Shown here piece after piece: positions 16,509 through 24,388 of a stretch of DNA of 64,000 bases. This DNA is from Acuticoccus mangrovi (GTDB lineage: Bacteria > Pseudomonadota > Alphaproteobacteria > Rhizobiales > Amorphaceae), in assembly GCF_016411865.1 (NCBI RefSeq), contig NZ_JAEKJA010000010.1, positions 124,001 to 188,000 of the forward strand, read 5' to 3'. The notes beneath the pieces were generated by a model. That model searched no databases. It was not told the origin of the DNA and worked only from the letters and a program-made list of their open reading frames with translations. Both the position numbers and the translations under genes were made by a program. Positions within the stretch are counted from its first letter, which is position 1. Each line of letters starts with the position of its first letter.

Positions 16509-18209
16509 TCAGCGTCGCCTCGTCGTCCCGCGGCCGCCGCCGGCCTTACCGCCGCGCCCTACGGGCCGGGGCGGCGGAGCGGCGAGGCCGCGCACGCGAT
16601 CGATCCGCCGTTCGCCGGTCCGGCTGTCGGCCTCGTCCTCAGGGCTTCCGCCGTCGTCGGGGAGGGTATCGCTCTCCGCTTCGTCGCTGCCGCGCATCTC
16701 ACTCGACGGCTCGTCGAGGGGCGTCTCGAGGGCGTCCGGCAGCGCGTCGACGAACATGTCGGAGAGGCGTGCGGTGGGAGTGGGAGGTTCGCCCTGCGCC
16801 GTCTCTTCCGCCGGCCCGGCATCGGTGGCGGGTGGCGGGGCGGACGGCTTCGGAGCGGGCGCCGCCTCCGGCTCGGCCGCGTCGACCGGCGGGGCGGCCG
16901 GCTCGACCCGCCGACGATGGCGCCGCCGGCGCAGTCGCTCGCTGAGCACCTGGCCGCGGCGCGCCTCCCGCGGCGAGCGCGGGGCGTCCTCCTCCTCCGG
17001 CGGCTCGCTCGCGCCGTCCGTCGGCGCGACCGGCGGCGCCGCCGGTTCCGGAGCGTCGGGCGTCGCCTCGACGGTCGTCGAGCTCTCGGCCGGCTCGGCG
17101 GCGGCGGTCTTCGGAGCGGCGGTCTCAACCACCGGCTCGGAGGGCGGCTCGGGAACAGCGGCGGGGGCCGGGGCGGGTTCAGCCGGGGCGGGCATCGGGA
17201 TCGCCTCGCCGCCGACCTCGACCTTGATGGGAGCGGCCGGTGCCTCGCCGGGGGTGAAGCGGAGCTTGCCCCGCACCGCGCGGGGCTTCTTCAGCCGCCG
17301 CGGCACGTCGCGGACGAAGGCGCGGAAGGCGGCGAAGAGCGGCTCGCGATGCTCGTCACTCTCGATCAGCAGCTGATGGCGGGCGTTCGGGATCAGCACC
17401 AGACCGCCGCCTGGCGTCGCCCGGGCGAAGCGGCTGATCTCCGGCGTCGAGACGACCGTGTCGTTGCCGGCGGCGACGAAGAGGGTGGGGACCGCGAGCG
17501 GCTTGCCGACGGTGCGGCGGATCTGCCCCGTCGCCCGGAGCGCGGCCCGCAGCCAGCCGATGGTGGGCGGGCCGCAGGCAAGCTCCGGATTGGCGTCGAC
17601 GAGCTCGCACAGGGCGGCGTAGCGATCGGGGTCGCTGGTCGCCCGGTTGCCGAGGAATTCGTAGGGCGGGCCGGCCGGCTTCGCCACCGCGCGCTTGTCG
17701 AGGCCGACGCCGCACATCAGCGTCGTTGCGAGCGACAGGAGCCACTCCTTGGCGGGGAGGCGGGCGATGCGCAGCATGGGGACCACGAGCACCATGCGCT
17801 CCACCTGGTCGGCGAGGAGGGGGGCGGCCTTCAGCGCCACGAGCCCACCCATCGATTCGGCGAGGACGAAGAAGGGGCGGGGCAGGCCCTGCTGGGCGGC
17901 GAAGCGCACCACGGACTGCAGGTCGTCCACATAGTCGGAGAAGCGGGAGACGTGGCCGCCGGGGCGGGTTCTGCGGTCCGACCCGCCTTGGCCGCGAAAG
18001 TCGAACGCCACCACCGCGAAGCCCTCGCGCACGAGGTGGGCGAAGGTGTCGCCGTAGACCTCCATGAAGGTGCCGCGGCCCTGCACCACGATCACCGTGC
18101 CGGGTCCCGCGGGCGCGCCCGCCCAGTGGGCCACCCTGAGCTTCACACCCGCGTGTAACGTGCCGATGGTGCCGCCGAGATCGGTGGACCCCCAATTCCC
18201 AGTCGCCAC
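16509..18209 (-). CDS. Alpha/beta hydrolase (S33 / lysophospholipase-like) with long disordered tail
   Basis: Residues ~1-315 form a serine hydrolase of the monoglyceride-lipase/PldB group: the oxyanion region QGRGTFMEVY, FDFRGQGGSDRR, nucleophile motif LAESMGG (Ser119 from this start), an acid near AAGNDTVV and the His of NARHQLL. The last ~250 residues are Pro/Ala/Glu-rich and probably disordered, with a basic patch (SERLRRRRHRRR) and a Gly/Arg end. Natural substrates are unknown. I chose the GTG at 18209, which has GGAG five bases upstream. A start at 18293 would put the N-terminus across the hsp20 promoter and is less likely. Confidence 0.8.
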   Translation of the reverse strand: MATGNWGSTDLGGTIGTLHAGVKLRVAHWAGAPAGPGTVIVVQGRGTFMEVYGDTFAHLVREGFAVVAFDFRGQGGSDRRTRPGGHVSRFSDYVDDLQSVVRFAAQQGLPRPFFVLAESMGGLVALKAAPLLADQVERMVLVVPMLRIARLPAKEWLLSLATTLMCGVGLDKRAVAKPAGPPYEFLGNRATSDPDRYAALCELVDANPELACGPPTIGWLRAALRATGQIRRTVGKPLAVPTLFVAAGNDTVVSTPEISRFARATPGGGLVLIPNARHQLLIESDEHREPLFAAFRAFVRDVPRRLKKPRAVRGKLRFTPGEAPAAPIKVEVGGEAIPMPAPAEPAPAPAAVPEPPSEPVVETAAPKTAAAEPAESSTTVEATPDAPEPAAPPVAPTDGASEPPEEEDAPRSPREARRGQVLSERLRRRRHRRRVEPAAPPVDAAEPEAAPAPKPSAPPPATDAGPAEETAQGEPPTPTARLSDMFVDALPDALETPLDEPSSEMRGSDEAESDTLPDDGGSPEDEADSRTGERRIDRVRGLAAPPPRPVGRGGKAGGGRGTTRRR

Positions 18210-18231
18210 GCTCACTCCACGCTTCAAAGCC

Positions 18232-18260
18232 CTTGAAAGGCGGTTTTCAGACGCCCATCT
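18232..18260 (+). promoter_or_regulatory. Sigma-32 (RpoH) heat-shock promoter of hsp20
   Basis: CTTGAAA (18232-18238), 15 bp, then CCCATCT (18254-18260). This is a full match to the RpoH consensus CTTGAAA-N11-16-CCCATNT. The predicted transcript starts near 18266, leaving a leader of about 94 bases before the hsp20 ATG. Confidence 0.88.
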
Positions 18261-18336
18261 CTCTTGATGCGGCCGCCACTCAAGGGGCCGCACCGAAGAC
18301 CGGGCCGCTGGCCAGCAAGGCAGGGCCCTTCAAACC

Positions 18337-18358
18337 GTTGCTTCTCATGGAGGACGAC
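18337..18358 (+). promoter_or_regulatory. ROSE-like RNA thermometer hairpin masking the hsp20 ribosome binding site
   Basis: In the leader RNA, GUUG-CUUCU can pair with GGAGG-A-CGAC across a CAU loop. This makes nine base pairs, three of them G-U, with one bulged A. The GGAGG is the Shine-Dalgarno sequence (18349-18353) six bases before the ATG. The UUGCU opposite the Shine-Dalgarno is the conserved feature of ROSE elements in rhizobial small heat-shock genes. A 5' hairpin TGCGGCC/GGCCGCA (18267-18293 region) is also present, as expected of a multi-hairpin ROSE leader. The fold was done by eye. Confidence 0.75.
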
Positions 18359-18359
18359 T

Positions 18360-18818
18360 ATGCGTCAATTCGATCTCACCCCCCTCTATCGTTCCACCGT
18401 CGGTTTCGATCGTCTGTTCTCGCTGCTCGACAACGCGTCGACCGTGAACCAGACGCAGACCTATCCGCCCTACAACATCGAGCGTACGGCGGACGACGAG
18501 TATCGCATCACGATGGCTGTCGCCGGCTTCACCGAACCTGAGCTGACCGTGGAGGTGAAGGAGAACACCCTCACCGTAACCGGTCAGAAGAGCGAGAGCG
18601 AGAGCGGCAACGACAACATGCTCTACCGTGGCATCGCCGCGCGGGCGTTCGAGCGGCGCTTCCAGCTCGCCGATCACGTTCACGTGACGGGCGCTTCGCT
18701 CGACCACGGCTTGCTCCACGTCTCGCTCAAGCGCGAGGTGCCCGAGACGAAAAAGCCCCGCACCATCGCCATCGAGAATGGTGGTGCGCCGAAGTCCATC
18801 GACGCACAGGCTGCGTAA
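18360..18818 (+). CDS. Small heat-shock protein Hsp20 (IbpA-like)
   Basis: ATP-independent holdase that binds unfolding proteins. It has 152 residues: a short N-terminal arm (MRQFDLTPLYRSTVGFDRLF), then an alpha-crystallin domain from ~36 to ~130 (YPPYNIERTADDEYRITMAVAGF, LTVTGQKSES, the GIAARAFERRFQLADHV block) and a tail ending KSIDAQAA. The FERRFQLADHV segment is typical of class A rhizobial IbpA homologues. Transcription is probably from the sigma-32 promoter at 18232, and translation is likely heat-gated by the leader hairpin. GGAGG precedes the ATG. Confidence 0.95.
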   Translation: MRQFDLTPLYRSTVGFDRLFSLLDNASTVNQTQTYPPYNIERTADDEYRITMAVAGFTEPELTVEVKENTLTVTGQKSESESGNDNMLYRGIAARAFERRFQLADHVHVTGASLDHGLLHVSLKREVPETKKPRTIAIENGGAPKSIDAQAA

Positions 18819-19068
18819 TTCTAGGAGACGCGCAGTCCGCGCAATTCAGGACAAGGCGTTGCCGGCGATTGGTATCGAGTTCGCCTGCATGACATGGGGG
18901 GCGTCCCGGAGCGCCTGACGCACCGGGGCGTCCCTTCTTGCGACGCCTGCCAACCGCTCGTCCAAGCCGCCAGCTGGCGGGATCGGGGCGGTTGGCGCTA
19001 TTGTCGATCGAAGGCCGGGGCTCGCCGCCTCGGCCTTTTGCGTGTCCGTCCCCCTCGCGAGGATCGCG

Positions 19069-19449
19069 ATGTCCGATACCGCCCCGCCGGGCCTCAGACT
19101 GCGCCTGATTTTTGGCGAGGACGCCATGATCGGCCCGGGCAAGGCCGATCTCCTGGAGCTCGTCAAGGAGACCGGCTCCATCTCCGCCGCCGGCCGCCGC
19201 ATGGGGATGAGCTACCGCCGCGCCTGGGGCCTCATCGATACGCTCAACACCATCTTCGGCGCGCCGCTCGTGGAGCGGACCCGCGGCGGCGCGAGCGGGG
19301 GAGGGGCGACGCTCACCGACCGCGGCGAGAAGGTGCTCGCCCATTATCGCAGCCTCGAGGCGCGGGCGCGCGCGGCCGGCGCCGAGGACATCGCCGCCAT
19401 CGAGGCGATGCTCGACGCGTCACCAACCGTTATGTCCGGTGAGAAATAA
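19069..19449 (+). CDS. ModE-like molybdate regulator, DNA-binding domain only
   Basis: A winged-helix protein of 126 residues matching the N-terminal DNA-binding half of ModE: LRLRLIFGEDAMIGPGKADLLELVKETGSIS, then AAGRRMGMSYRRAWGLIDTLN (recognition helix) and the wing VERTRGGASGGGATLTDRG. The two C-terminal Mop domains that bind molybdate in E. coli ModE are absent, so how it would sense the metal is open. It sits directly before modABC; a ModE-like operator overlaps its own stop codon. The start has GAGG upstream; a frame opening at 19042 is less likely. Confidence 0.88.
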   Translation: MSDTAPPGLRLRLIFGEDAMIGPGKADLLELVKETGSISAAGRRMGMSYRRAWGLIDTLNTIFGAPLVERTRGGASGGGATLTDRGEKVLAHYRSLEARARAAGAEDIAAIEAMLDASPTVMSGEK

Positions 19450-19451
19450 CG
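19428..19451 (+). promoter_or_regulatory. ModE-box-like operator 1 (overlaps modE stop)
   Basis: CGTTATGT-CCGGTGAG-AAATAACG. The 8-bp arms are inverted repeats with one mismatch pair and match the known E. coli modA operator arms (CGTTAT ... ATAACG). It covers the stop codon of the ModE-like gene, 60 bp before the modA start. Confidence 0.75.
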
Positions 19452-19473
19452 CTTGCCAGCGTCGGTCGGCTGG

Positions 19474-19497
19474 CGATAGTTCCGGTGAAACATAACG
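19474..19497 (+). promoter_or_regulatory. ModE-box-like operator 2
   Basis: CGATAGTT-CCGGTGAA-ACATAACG. Nineteen of 24 positions agree with operator 1, including the core CCGGTGA and the right arm ATAACG; the left arm is degenerate. It lies 46 bp downstream of operator 1 and 14 bp before the modA ATG. Confidence 0.6.
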
Positions 19498-19511
19498 GAT
19501 CGGGAGCTCCC

Positions 19512-20345
19512 ATGCGTCACCTCATCGCCTCGACCGCCGCCGACCTCGCCGCCCCCCGCCGCGCCTTCGCGCGCGGTGCCGCGAGGCGCATCGCCGCAAC
19601 CGGCCTCGCCGCCCTGATGGCGCTCGCCGTTCCCGCCGCCGCCTCGGCCGACGAAGTGGTGGTGTTCGCCGCCGCGAGCCTCAAGAATGCGCTGGAGGAC
19701 GTCGCCGACGCCTGGCACGAGGAGACCGGCGGCACGGCCACCATCTCCTTCGCGGGTTCCTCCGCTCTCGCCCGCCAGATCCAGGCCGGGGCGCCGGCCG
19801 ACGTGTTCATCTCCGCCAACGTCGGCTGGATGGACACGCTCGAGGAGGACGATCTCATCATCGCCGACACGCGCCGCGACGTGCTGGCGAACTCGATCGT
19901 GCTGATCGCCGCCGATCCGGACGCCGCGCCGGTGACGCTGGAGCCGGGCGTCGACATCGCCGGCCTCCTCGATGGCGGCCGCCTCGCCATGGCGCTCGTC
20001 GACGCCGTGCCCGCCGGCATTTACGGTAAGGCGGCGCTGACTTCGCTCGGCGTCTGGGACGACGTCGCCCCGCAGGTCGCCCAGGCCGACAATGTGCGCG
20101 CCGCTCTCGCCCTCGTCGCCCGCGGCGAGGCACCCTACGGGATCGTCTATGCGACCGACGCCGCCGCCGAGCCGGCGGTGAAGGTGGTCGCGACCTTCCC
20201 CGCCGACACCCATCCGCCGATCATCTACCCCGCCGCCCTCACCACCGGCACCGACGATCCGGATGCCGCCGACTTCCTCGACTTCATGAGCTCGCCCGCC
20301 GCCGCCCCGCTCTTCGAGCGCCAGGGCTTCAAGGTCATCGAGTGA
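19512..20345 (+). CDS. modA: Molybdate ABC transporter substrate-binding protein
   Basis: Periplasmic receptor that binds molybdate (and tungstate) and delivers it to ModBC. It has 277 residues. A long basic N-region and hydrophobic core (RRIAATGLAALMALAVPAAASADE) form the signal peptide. The mature part begins VVVFAAASLKNALEDVADAW, with the oxyanion-binding FAGSSALARQIQAGAPADVFISAN that defines ModA, and ends AAPLFERQGFKVIE. GGGAG lies before the ATG. The two ModE-type operators just upstream imply repression when molybdate is plentiful. Confidence 0.94.
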   Translation: MRHLIASTAADLAAPRRAFARGAARRIAATGLAALMALAVPAAASADEVVVFAAASLKNALEDVADAWHEETGGTATISFAGSSALARQIQAGAPADVFISANVGWMDTLEEDDLIIADTRRDVLANSIVLIAADPDAAPVTLEPGVDIAGLLDGGRLAMALVDAVPAGIYGKAALTSLGVWDDVAPQVAQADNVRAALALVARGEAPYGIVYATDAAAEPAVKVVATFPADTHPPIIYPAALTTGTDDPDAADFLDFMSSPAAAPLFERQGFKVIE

Positions 20346-20430
20346 ATTCCACGCCGACGGCACGCCTCCGCTTCGGCGGGGGCTCGGCCCTTGCGGCACC
20401 GAGCGTGCGTGCCGGCGGGCCGGCGCATCG

Positions 20431-21120
20431 ATGAGCGTCCTCACCCCCGAAGCCTGGCAGGCCGTCGCCCTGTCGCTGCGCGTCTCCGTCTGGGCGACGC
20501 TCGTCAGCCTGCCCGTCGCGATCCTGGTGGCGCTGCTCCTGGCGCGCGGCCACTTCTGGGGGAAGTCGCTGCTCAACGGCCTCGTCCACCTGCCGCTGAT
20601 CCTGCCGCCGGTGGTGACGGGCTACATGCTGCTCATCCTCTTCGGCCGGCGCGGGCCGATCGGCAGCGTCCTCGCCGAGGTGGGGATCGTGTTCGCGTTC
20701 AACTGGACGGGGGCGGCGCTCGCCGCCGGCGTCATGGCCTTTCCGCTGATGGTGCGGGCGATCCGCCTCTCGATCGAGGCCGTCGACCCGCGGCTCGAAG
20801 AGGCGGCCGGCACGCTCGGCGCGTCCCGCATCGCGACCTTCGCGGTGGTGACGCTGCCGCTCATCGTGCCGGGGATTCTCGCCGGCGCCATTCTCGCCTT
20901 CGCCAAGGCGATGGGCGAGTTCGGCGCCACCATCACCTTCGTCTCCAACATTCCGGGGCGGACGCAGACGCTGCCTTCCGCGATCTACGCCTTCCTCCAG
21001 GTGCCGGGGGAGGAGGGGGCGGCGCTCTCCCTCGTCGCCGTCTCGGTGGCGATCTCGATGGGGGCGCTTATCGCCTCCGAGATCCTCGCCGCCCGCATCG
21101 CGCGACGGATCGGCCGATGA
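20431..21120 (+). CDS. modB: Molybdate ABC transporter permease
   Basis: Inner-membrane channel subunit of 229 residues with five to six hydrophobic segments (for example WATLVSLPVAILVALLLARG and GLVHLPLILPPVVTGYMLLILFG). The EAA-type ATPase docking loop is EAAGTLGASRIATFAVVTLPLIVPG. The GEFGATITFVSNIPGRTQTLP block is characteristic of ModB. It follows modA after 85 bp, and its stop overlaps the modC ATG as ATGA. Confidence 0.95.
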   Translation: MSVLTPEAWQAVALSLRVSVWATLVSLPVAILVALLLARGHFWGKSLLNGLVHLPLILPPVVTGYMLLILFGRRGPIGSVLAEVGIVFAFNWTGAALAAGVMAFPLMVRAIRLSIEAVDPRLEEAAGTLGASRIATFAVVTLPLIVPGILAGAILAFAKAMGEFGATITFVSNIPGRTQTLPSAIYAFLQVPGEEGAALSLVAVSVAISMGALIASEILAARIARRIGR

Positions 21121-22217
21121 GCCTCACCGTCCGGCTGCGCCACGCCTTCGGCGGCTTCACCCTCGACGTCGCCTTCGAGGCACCGGCGGGCATCACCGCT
21201 CTCTTCGGCCGCTCCGGCTCCGGCAAGACCACCATCGTCAACGCCGTCGCCGGCTTGATGCGCCCCGACGAGGGCCGCATCGTCGCTGGCGACACCGTGC
21301 TCCTCGATACGGCGGCCGGGCGCTTCGTGCCGCCCCACCGCCGCCGCGTCGGCTACGTGTTTCAGGAGGGGCGGCTCTTTCCCCATCTCAGCGTGCGCCA
21401 GAACCTCCTCTTCGGCGCGTTCTTCGCCCCGCGCGGCGCGCCGCGGGAGGATCTCGGCCGGGTGGTCGATCTCCTCGGCATCGCCCACCTTCTGGGGCGC
21501 CGGCCGGGGATGCTGTCCGGCGGCGAGAAGAGCCGCGTCGCGATCGGGCGGGCGCTTCTCGCCGCGCCCCGCCTTCTCCTGATGGACGAGCCGCTCGCCG
21601 CCCTCGACGAGGCGCGGAAGGCGGAGATCATCCCCTATCTGGAGCGGCTGCGCGACGAGACCGAGGTGCCGATCCTCTACGTCAGCCATTCGCTGCCGGA
21701 GGTGGCGCGACTGGCGACGAGCCTCGTCGCGATCGACGCCGGCCGCGTGGTGCGCGCCGGCTCCACCACCACCGTGCTCGCCGATCCGGCCGCCGTTCCC
21801 GTCCTCGGCCACCGCGAGGCCGGCGCGATCCTGACGGCCCGCGTGGTGCGCCACCACGCGGACGGCCTCACCGAGCTCGCCGCCTCCGCCGGGCCGATCT
21901 ACCTGCCGACGGTCGACGCCCCGCTCGGCGCCACAGTGCGGGTGCGCATCGAGGCGCACGACGTGATCATCGCGCGCGAGCCGCCGAGCGCCATCTCCGC
22001 GCTCAACGTGCTGCCGGTGATGGTGACGGAGATCGCCGAGGGGAGCGGGCCCGGCGCCGCCGTCGGCCTCCAGGCGGGCGAGGATCGGCTTCTCGCGCGC
22101 ATCACGCGCCGCTCGGTCGGCACGCTCGGGCTCGCGCCGGGCGTCGCCTGCTACGCGATCCTGAAGTCCACCAGCGTCGCCCGGCGCGACGTGGGGGCGG
22201 GCGACCGCGCCGTCTGA
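21117..22217 (+). CDS. modC: Molybdate ABC transporter ATP-binding protein
   Basis: ATPase subunit of 366 residues that powers molybdate import. Walker A is FGRSGSGKTT (~33-42), the Q-loop is VFQEGRLFPHLS, the signature is LSGGEKSRVAIGRALL and Walker B is LLLMDEPLAALD. The C-terminal ~75 residues are a TOBE/Mop domain (IRARIEAHDVIIAREPPSAIS-like). Such a domain binds oxyanion and mediates trans-inhibition in some ModC proteins. That may supply the metal sensing that the short ModE lacks, though this is inference. The ATG overlaps the modB stop. Confidence 0.95.
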   Translation: MSLTVRLRHAFGGFTLDVAFEAPAGITALFGRSGSGKTTIVNAVAGLMRPDEGRIVAGDTVLLDTAAGRFVPPHRRRVGYVFQEGRLFPHLSVRQNLLFGAFFAPRGAPREDLGRVVDLLGIAHLLGRRPGMLSGGEKSRVAIGRALLAAPRLLLMDEPLAALDEARKAEIIPYLERLRDETEVPILYVSHSLPEVARLATSLVAIDAGRVVRAGSTTTVLADPAAVPVLGHREAGAILTARVVRHHADGLTELAASAGPIYLPTVDAPLGATVRVRIEAHDVIIAREPPSAISALNVLPVMVTEIAEGSGPGAAVGLQAGEDRLLARITRRSVGTLGLAPGVACYAILKSTSVARRDVGAGDRAV

Positions 22218-22345
22218 GGCAGGGCTTGCGACGCTTCGGCAGCGTGCCCGTGCGCAGACGCGGGGTGCCCTCCCGTGCTAGAGACGGGGGCGCGCTATAT
22301 GGACGTGTGCGCTATCGAGACGGGCGGCGTAGAGGAGCGTTGGTA

Positions 22346-22774
22346 ATGAGTCGATGGACGCAAGGGCTCTTGATGGCGGCGCTGGCCGCCGCGCTGTCGG
22401 GCTGCATCACCGTCACCGCCGTGCCGATCCGGGCTGACGTGTGGCGGCTCGAGACCGAGGTGCAGAGCAGCGGCGTGCGGATCAGCGAGGCGGAGATGCT
22501 GCGCCGGGCCGCCACGCTGACGATCGACAACGGCTACACCCATTTCCTCATCACTCCGGCCGACCCGGTGGACCATTCCGACAATCTCGTGCGCTCCGTC
22601 CTCTACGGGCGGACCCAGGTGATCGCGCTGCCGGGCGGCGGGCCTCCCGTCGGCGGGCCGCCGTCGGCAAAGCCGGTGGACGTCAAGGCCGTCAACGTGG
22701 TGATGGTGCGCGACGGCGACCCCCGCTACGACGGGTCCTACGAGGCGGCGAAGGTGCTCGGCTGGGCCTGGTGA
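22346..22774 (+). CDS. Small putative lipoprotein
   Basis: A 142-residue product. It has a signal peptide with the lipobox LSGC (Cys20), so it is probably lipidated and anchored in the cell envelope. The mature part has a predicted mixed fold (DVWRLETEVQSSGVRISEAEMLRRAATLTIDNGYTHFLI), in the manner of the short CC0125/CC1285-type lipoproteins, in which a per-residue phenotype statement about genes that are hard to follow ends in a Gly/Pro linker and VKAVNVVMVRDGDPRYDGSYEAAKVL. I cannot assign a function. AGAGGAG precedes the ATG; a start at 22226 is unsupported. The gene converges on the RidA gene four bases away. Confidence 0.72.
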   Translation: MSRWTQGLLMAALAAALSGCITVTAVPIRADVWRLETEVQSSGVRISEAEMLRRAATLTIDNGYTHFLITPADPVDHSDNLVRSVLYGRTQVIALPGGGPPVGGPPSAKPVDVKAVNVVMVRDGDPRYDGSYEAAKVLGWAW

Positions 22775-22778
22775 AGCC

Positions 22779-23153
22779 TCAGCGCACTGCGATGCACTCC
22801 ATCTCCACCCGCGCCCCGAGTGCCAGCCCGCTCGTCCCGAGCGCCGACCGGGCCGGATAGGGTTTGACGAAGTAGCGCAGATAGATGGCGTTGAAGGCCG
22901 GCCATTCGGTCATGTCGGCAAGGAAGACGGTGGCCTTCACGATGTTGGCGAAGCCGAGCCCCGCCGCCTCCAGCGTGGCGCCGATATTCTCCATCATCTG
23001 CCGTGTCTCCGCCGCGACACCGCCGGCGGCGAGGCGCAGGCTGCCGGGAATGACCCCCATCTGACCGGAGAGGAGCACGACACCGTCGATCTCGACCGCC
23101 TCGCAGAAGGGAAGGTCCTGGTCCGCGAAGGTGCCGGAGCTGTGGACGTGCAC
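22779..23153 (-). CDS. RidA family protein (YjgF/YER057c/UK114)
   Basis: Members deaminate reactive enamine/imine intermediates of amino-acid metabolism. Residues of the 124-aa form align well: GVVLLSGQMGVIPG, TRQMMENIGATLEAAGLGFANIVKATVFLADM, and YPARSALGTSGLALGARVEMECIAV, with the substrate-binding Arg of PARSA. The GTG at 23153 gives the usual N-terminal length. A TTG at 23216 overlaps the stop of the upstream monooxygenase gene and is a possible coupled start adding 21 residues. The pair probably forms one transcript. Confidence 0.85.
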   Translation of the reverse strand: MHVHSSGTFADQDLPFCEAVEIDGVVLLSGQMGVIPGSLRLAAGGVAAETRQMMENIGATLEAAGLGFANIVKATVFLADMTEWPAFNAIYLRYFVKPYPARSALGTSGLALGARVEMECIAVR

Positions 23154-23212
23154 CTTCCGTCCCGTGATCGCGGTGAGGAGCGAGGCTCTGCCGTTGGCCG
23201 AGGCTTCCCCGC

Positions 23213-23545
23213 TCAATCCGCCATCGCCTCGGCCTTGACCTCCTGGATCACCTCGAAGCTCTCGAGCTCGGGGTGGCCGAGATAGAGGGGCTTGTTGTCG
23301 CCCGCCCCCGCGTGCGCCTTGCGGAACGCCTCCGAGCGCGTCCAGGCGAGAAAGTCGGCCTCCGAGTCCCATACGGTGTGGGAGGCGTAGAGCACGTGGT
23401 CGTCCGTCGTCGGGCCGCGCAGGAGATGGAAGACGACGAAGCCCGGCACGTCCTGCAGATGGGTGTCGCGGTTCAGCCAGACGGCCTCGAAGTCGGCCTC
23501 CGAGCCGGTGCGCACCTTGAAGCGGTTCATCGTGATAAAGGCCAT
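23213..23545 (-). CDS. IsdG-like antibiotic biosynthesis monooxygenase family protein
   Basis: A small ferredoxin-like-fold (ABM) protein of 110 residues: MAFITMNRFKVRTGSEADFEAVWLNRD, FVVFHLLRGPTTDDHVLYASHTVWDSEADFLAWTRSEAF and a C-terminal helix-strand. The LLRG and the NRF start are those of the heme-degrading IsdG/HmuD group found in rhizobia. No iron-uptake gene lies next to it, so heme degradation is inference. The ATG has GGAGGAGG upstream. The stop overlaps a possible TTG start of the RidA gene. Confidence 0.82.
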   Translation of the reverse strand: MAFITMNRFKVRTGSEADFEAVWLNRDTHLQDVPGFVVFHLLRGPTTDDHVLYASHTVWDSEADFLAWTRSEAFRKAHAGAGDNKPLYLGHPELESFEVIQEVKAEAMAD

Positions 23546-23631
23546 GGAACATCCTCCTCCGGAGGAAGGAGACCCCGTTGCGCCGGTTCCGTCAACGTGG
23601 CCGTCGCCTCTGCTGGGCGGCGCGGCGGGGT

Positions 23632-24276
23632 TCAGGCGATCTTCACTGTCGGGTTGAGTGCCGACTTCGGGCCTGCCGGCGGGCTCTCCATCATCGGCAG
23701 CGGCTCGTCGGCCGACAGATTGTCGCGGATCAGCGGCCAGTTGACGAGGAGGAAGAGGCCGTTGAAGAGCGGCGAGACCGCCTTGAACCAGGCCCACGTC
23801 TCGGTGCTGAAGGTGTGGCGCACCACCTCGTTGGCGAACGCCATCGCGGCGAGATAGAGCGCCATGCGCAGCGACAGCGTCCACCACGCCCCTTCGCTGA
23901 GGCGAAATCCGTCTTCGAGCGATTGCTTCAGCACCAGATGGCCGAACAGCAGGCAGATGATGATCGCGAGCGCGCCGCAGGCGTTCACGAGCGTGGGGCG
24001 GAACTGGATGAATTCCGGATCGTCGAACAAGATGGTGAGGCCGCCGAAGAGTGCCGCGAGCGCCAGCGTCGCCGCCGGCACGACGGGCAGATGTCGCTTC
24101 TCCACGAAGGAGTAGACCGTCACGAGCGCGGTGGCGGCGATGAACGAGATGGTGGCGCCGGTGATGCCGGTCACCTGAAGCGCGGCGACGAAGACGAGCG
24201 CCGGCCCGATCTCCACGGCGAAGCGCTCGAGAAGCTTACGCTTGTTGACACAGTCCCATGCGCTGTCCTTTTTCAT
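23632..24276 (-). CDS. yciB: Inner membrane-spanning protein YciB (septation protein A family)
   Basis: A multi-pass inner-membrane protein of 214 residues with five to six hydrophobic segments. The family core shows as LLERFAVEIGPALVFVAAL, FGGLTILFDDPEFIQFRPTLVNA, GAWWTLSLRMALYLAAMAFANEVV and LFNGLFLLVNWPLIRDNL. YciB is linked to cell-envelope synthesis and septation in enterics and Shigella (as IspZ); the mechanism is not settled. AGGAGAG precedes the ATG at 24276. Rhizobial members commonly lie near secE/ftsY-type genes, which are not seen here. Confidence 0.9.
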   Translation of the reverse strand: MKKDSAWDCVNKRKLLERFAVEIGPALVFVAALQVTGITGATISFIAATALVTVYSFVEKRHLPVVPAATLALAALFGGLTILFDDPEFIQFRPTLVNACGALAIIICLLFGHLVLKQSLEDGFRLSEGAWWTLSLRMALYLAAMAFANEVVRHTFSTETWAWFKAVSPLFNGLFLLVNWPLIRDNLSADEPLPMMESPPAGPKSALNPTVKIA

Positions 24277-24288
24277 AGCGCTCTCTCC

Positions 24289-24304
24289 TGTCATAGGAGT
24301 GACA
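24289..24304. promoter_or_regulatory. Dyad in the yciB/clpP divergent spacer
   Basis: TGTCA-TAGGAG-TGACA, an inverted repeat with a 6-base spacer, just before the yciB ribosome binding site. It could be an operator; there is no other support. Confidence 0.25.
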
Positions 24305-24388
24305 ACGCGGGAGGGGCCCGGGGCGATCCCGTTTGCGTTTCGTGGCGCACCTCCATAGATAGCGCCCTTAGTATCAGGACAGGACGCG

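Noticed and set aside
19042-19068. Extended N-terminus for the ModE-like protein
   Set aside because: The extra nine residues have no ribosome site; the ATG at 19069 has GAGG at the right distance.
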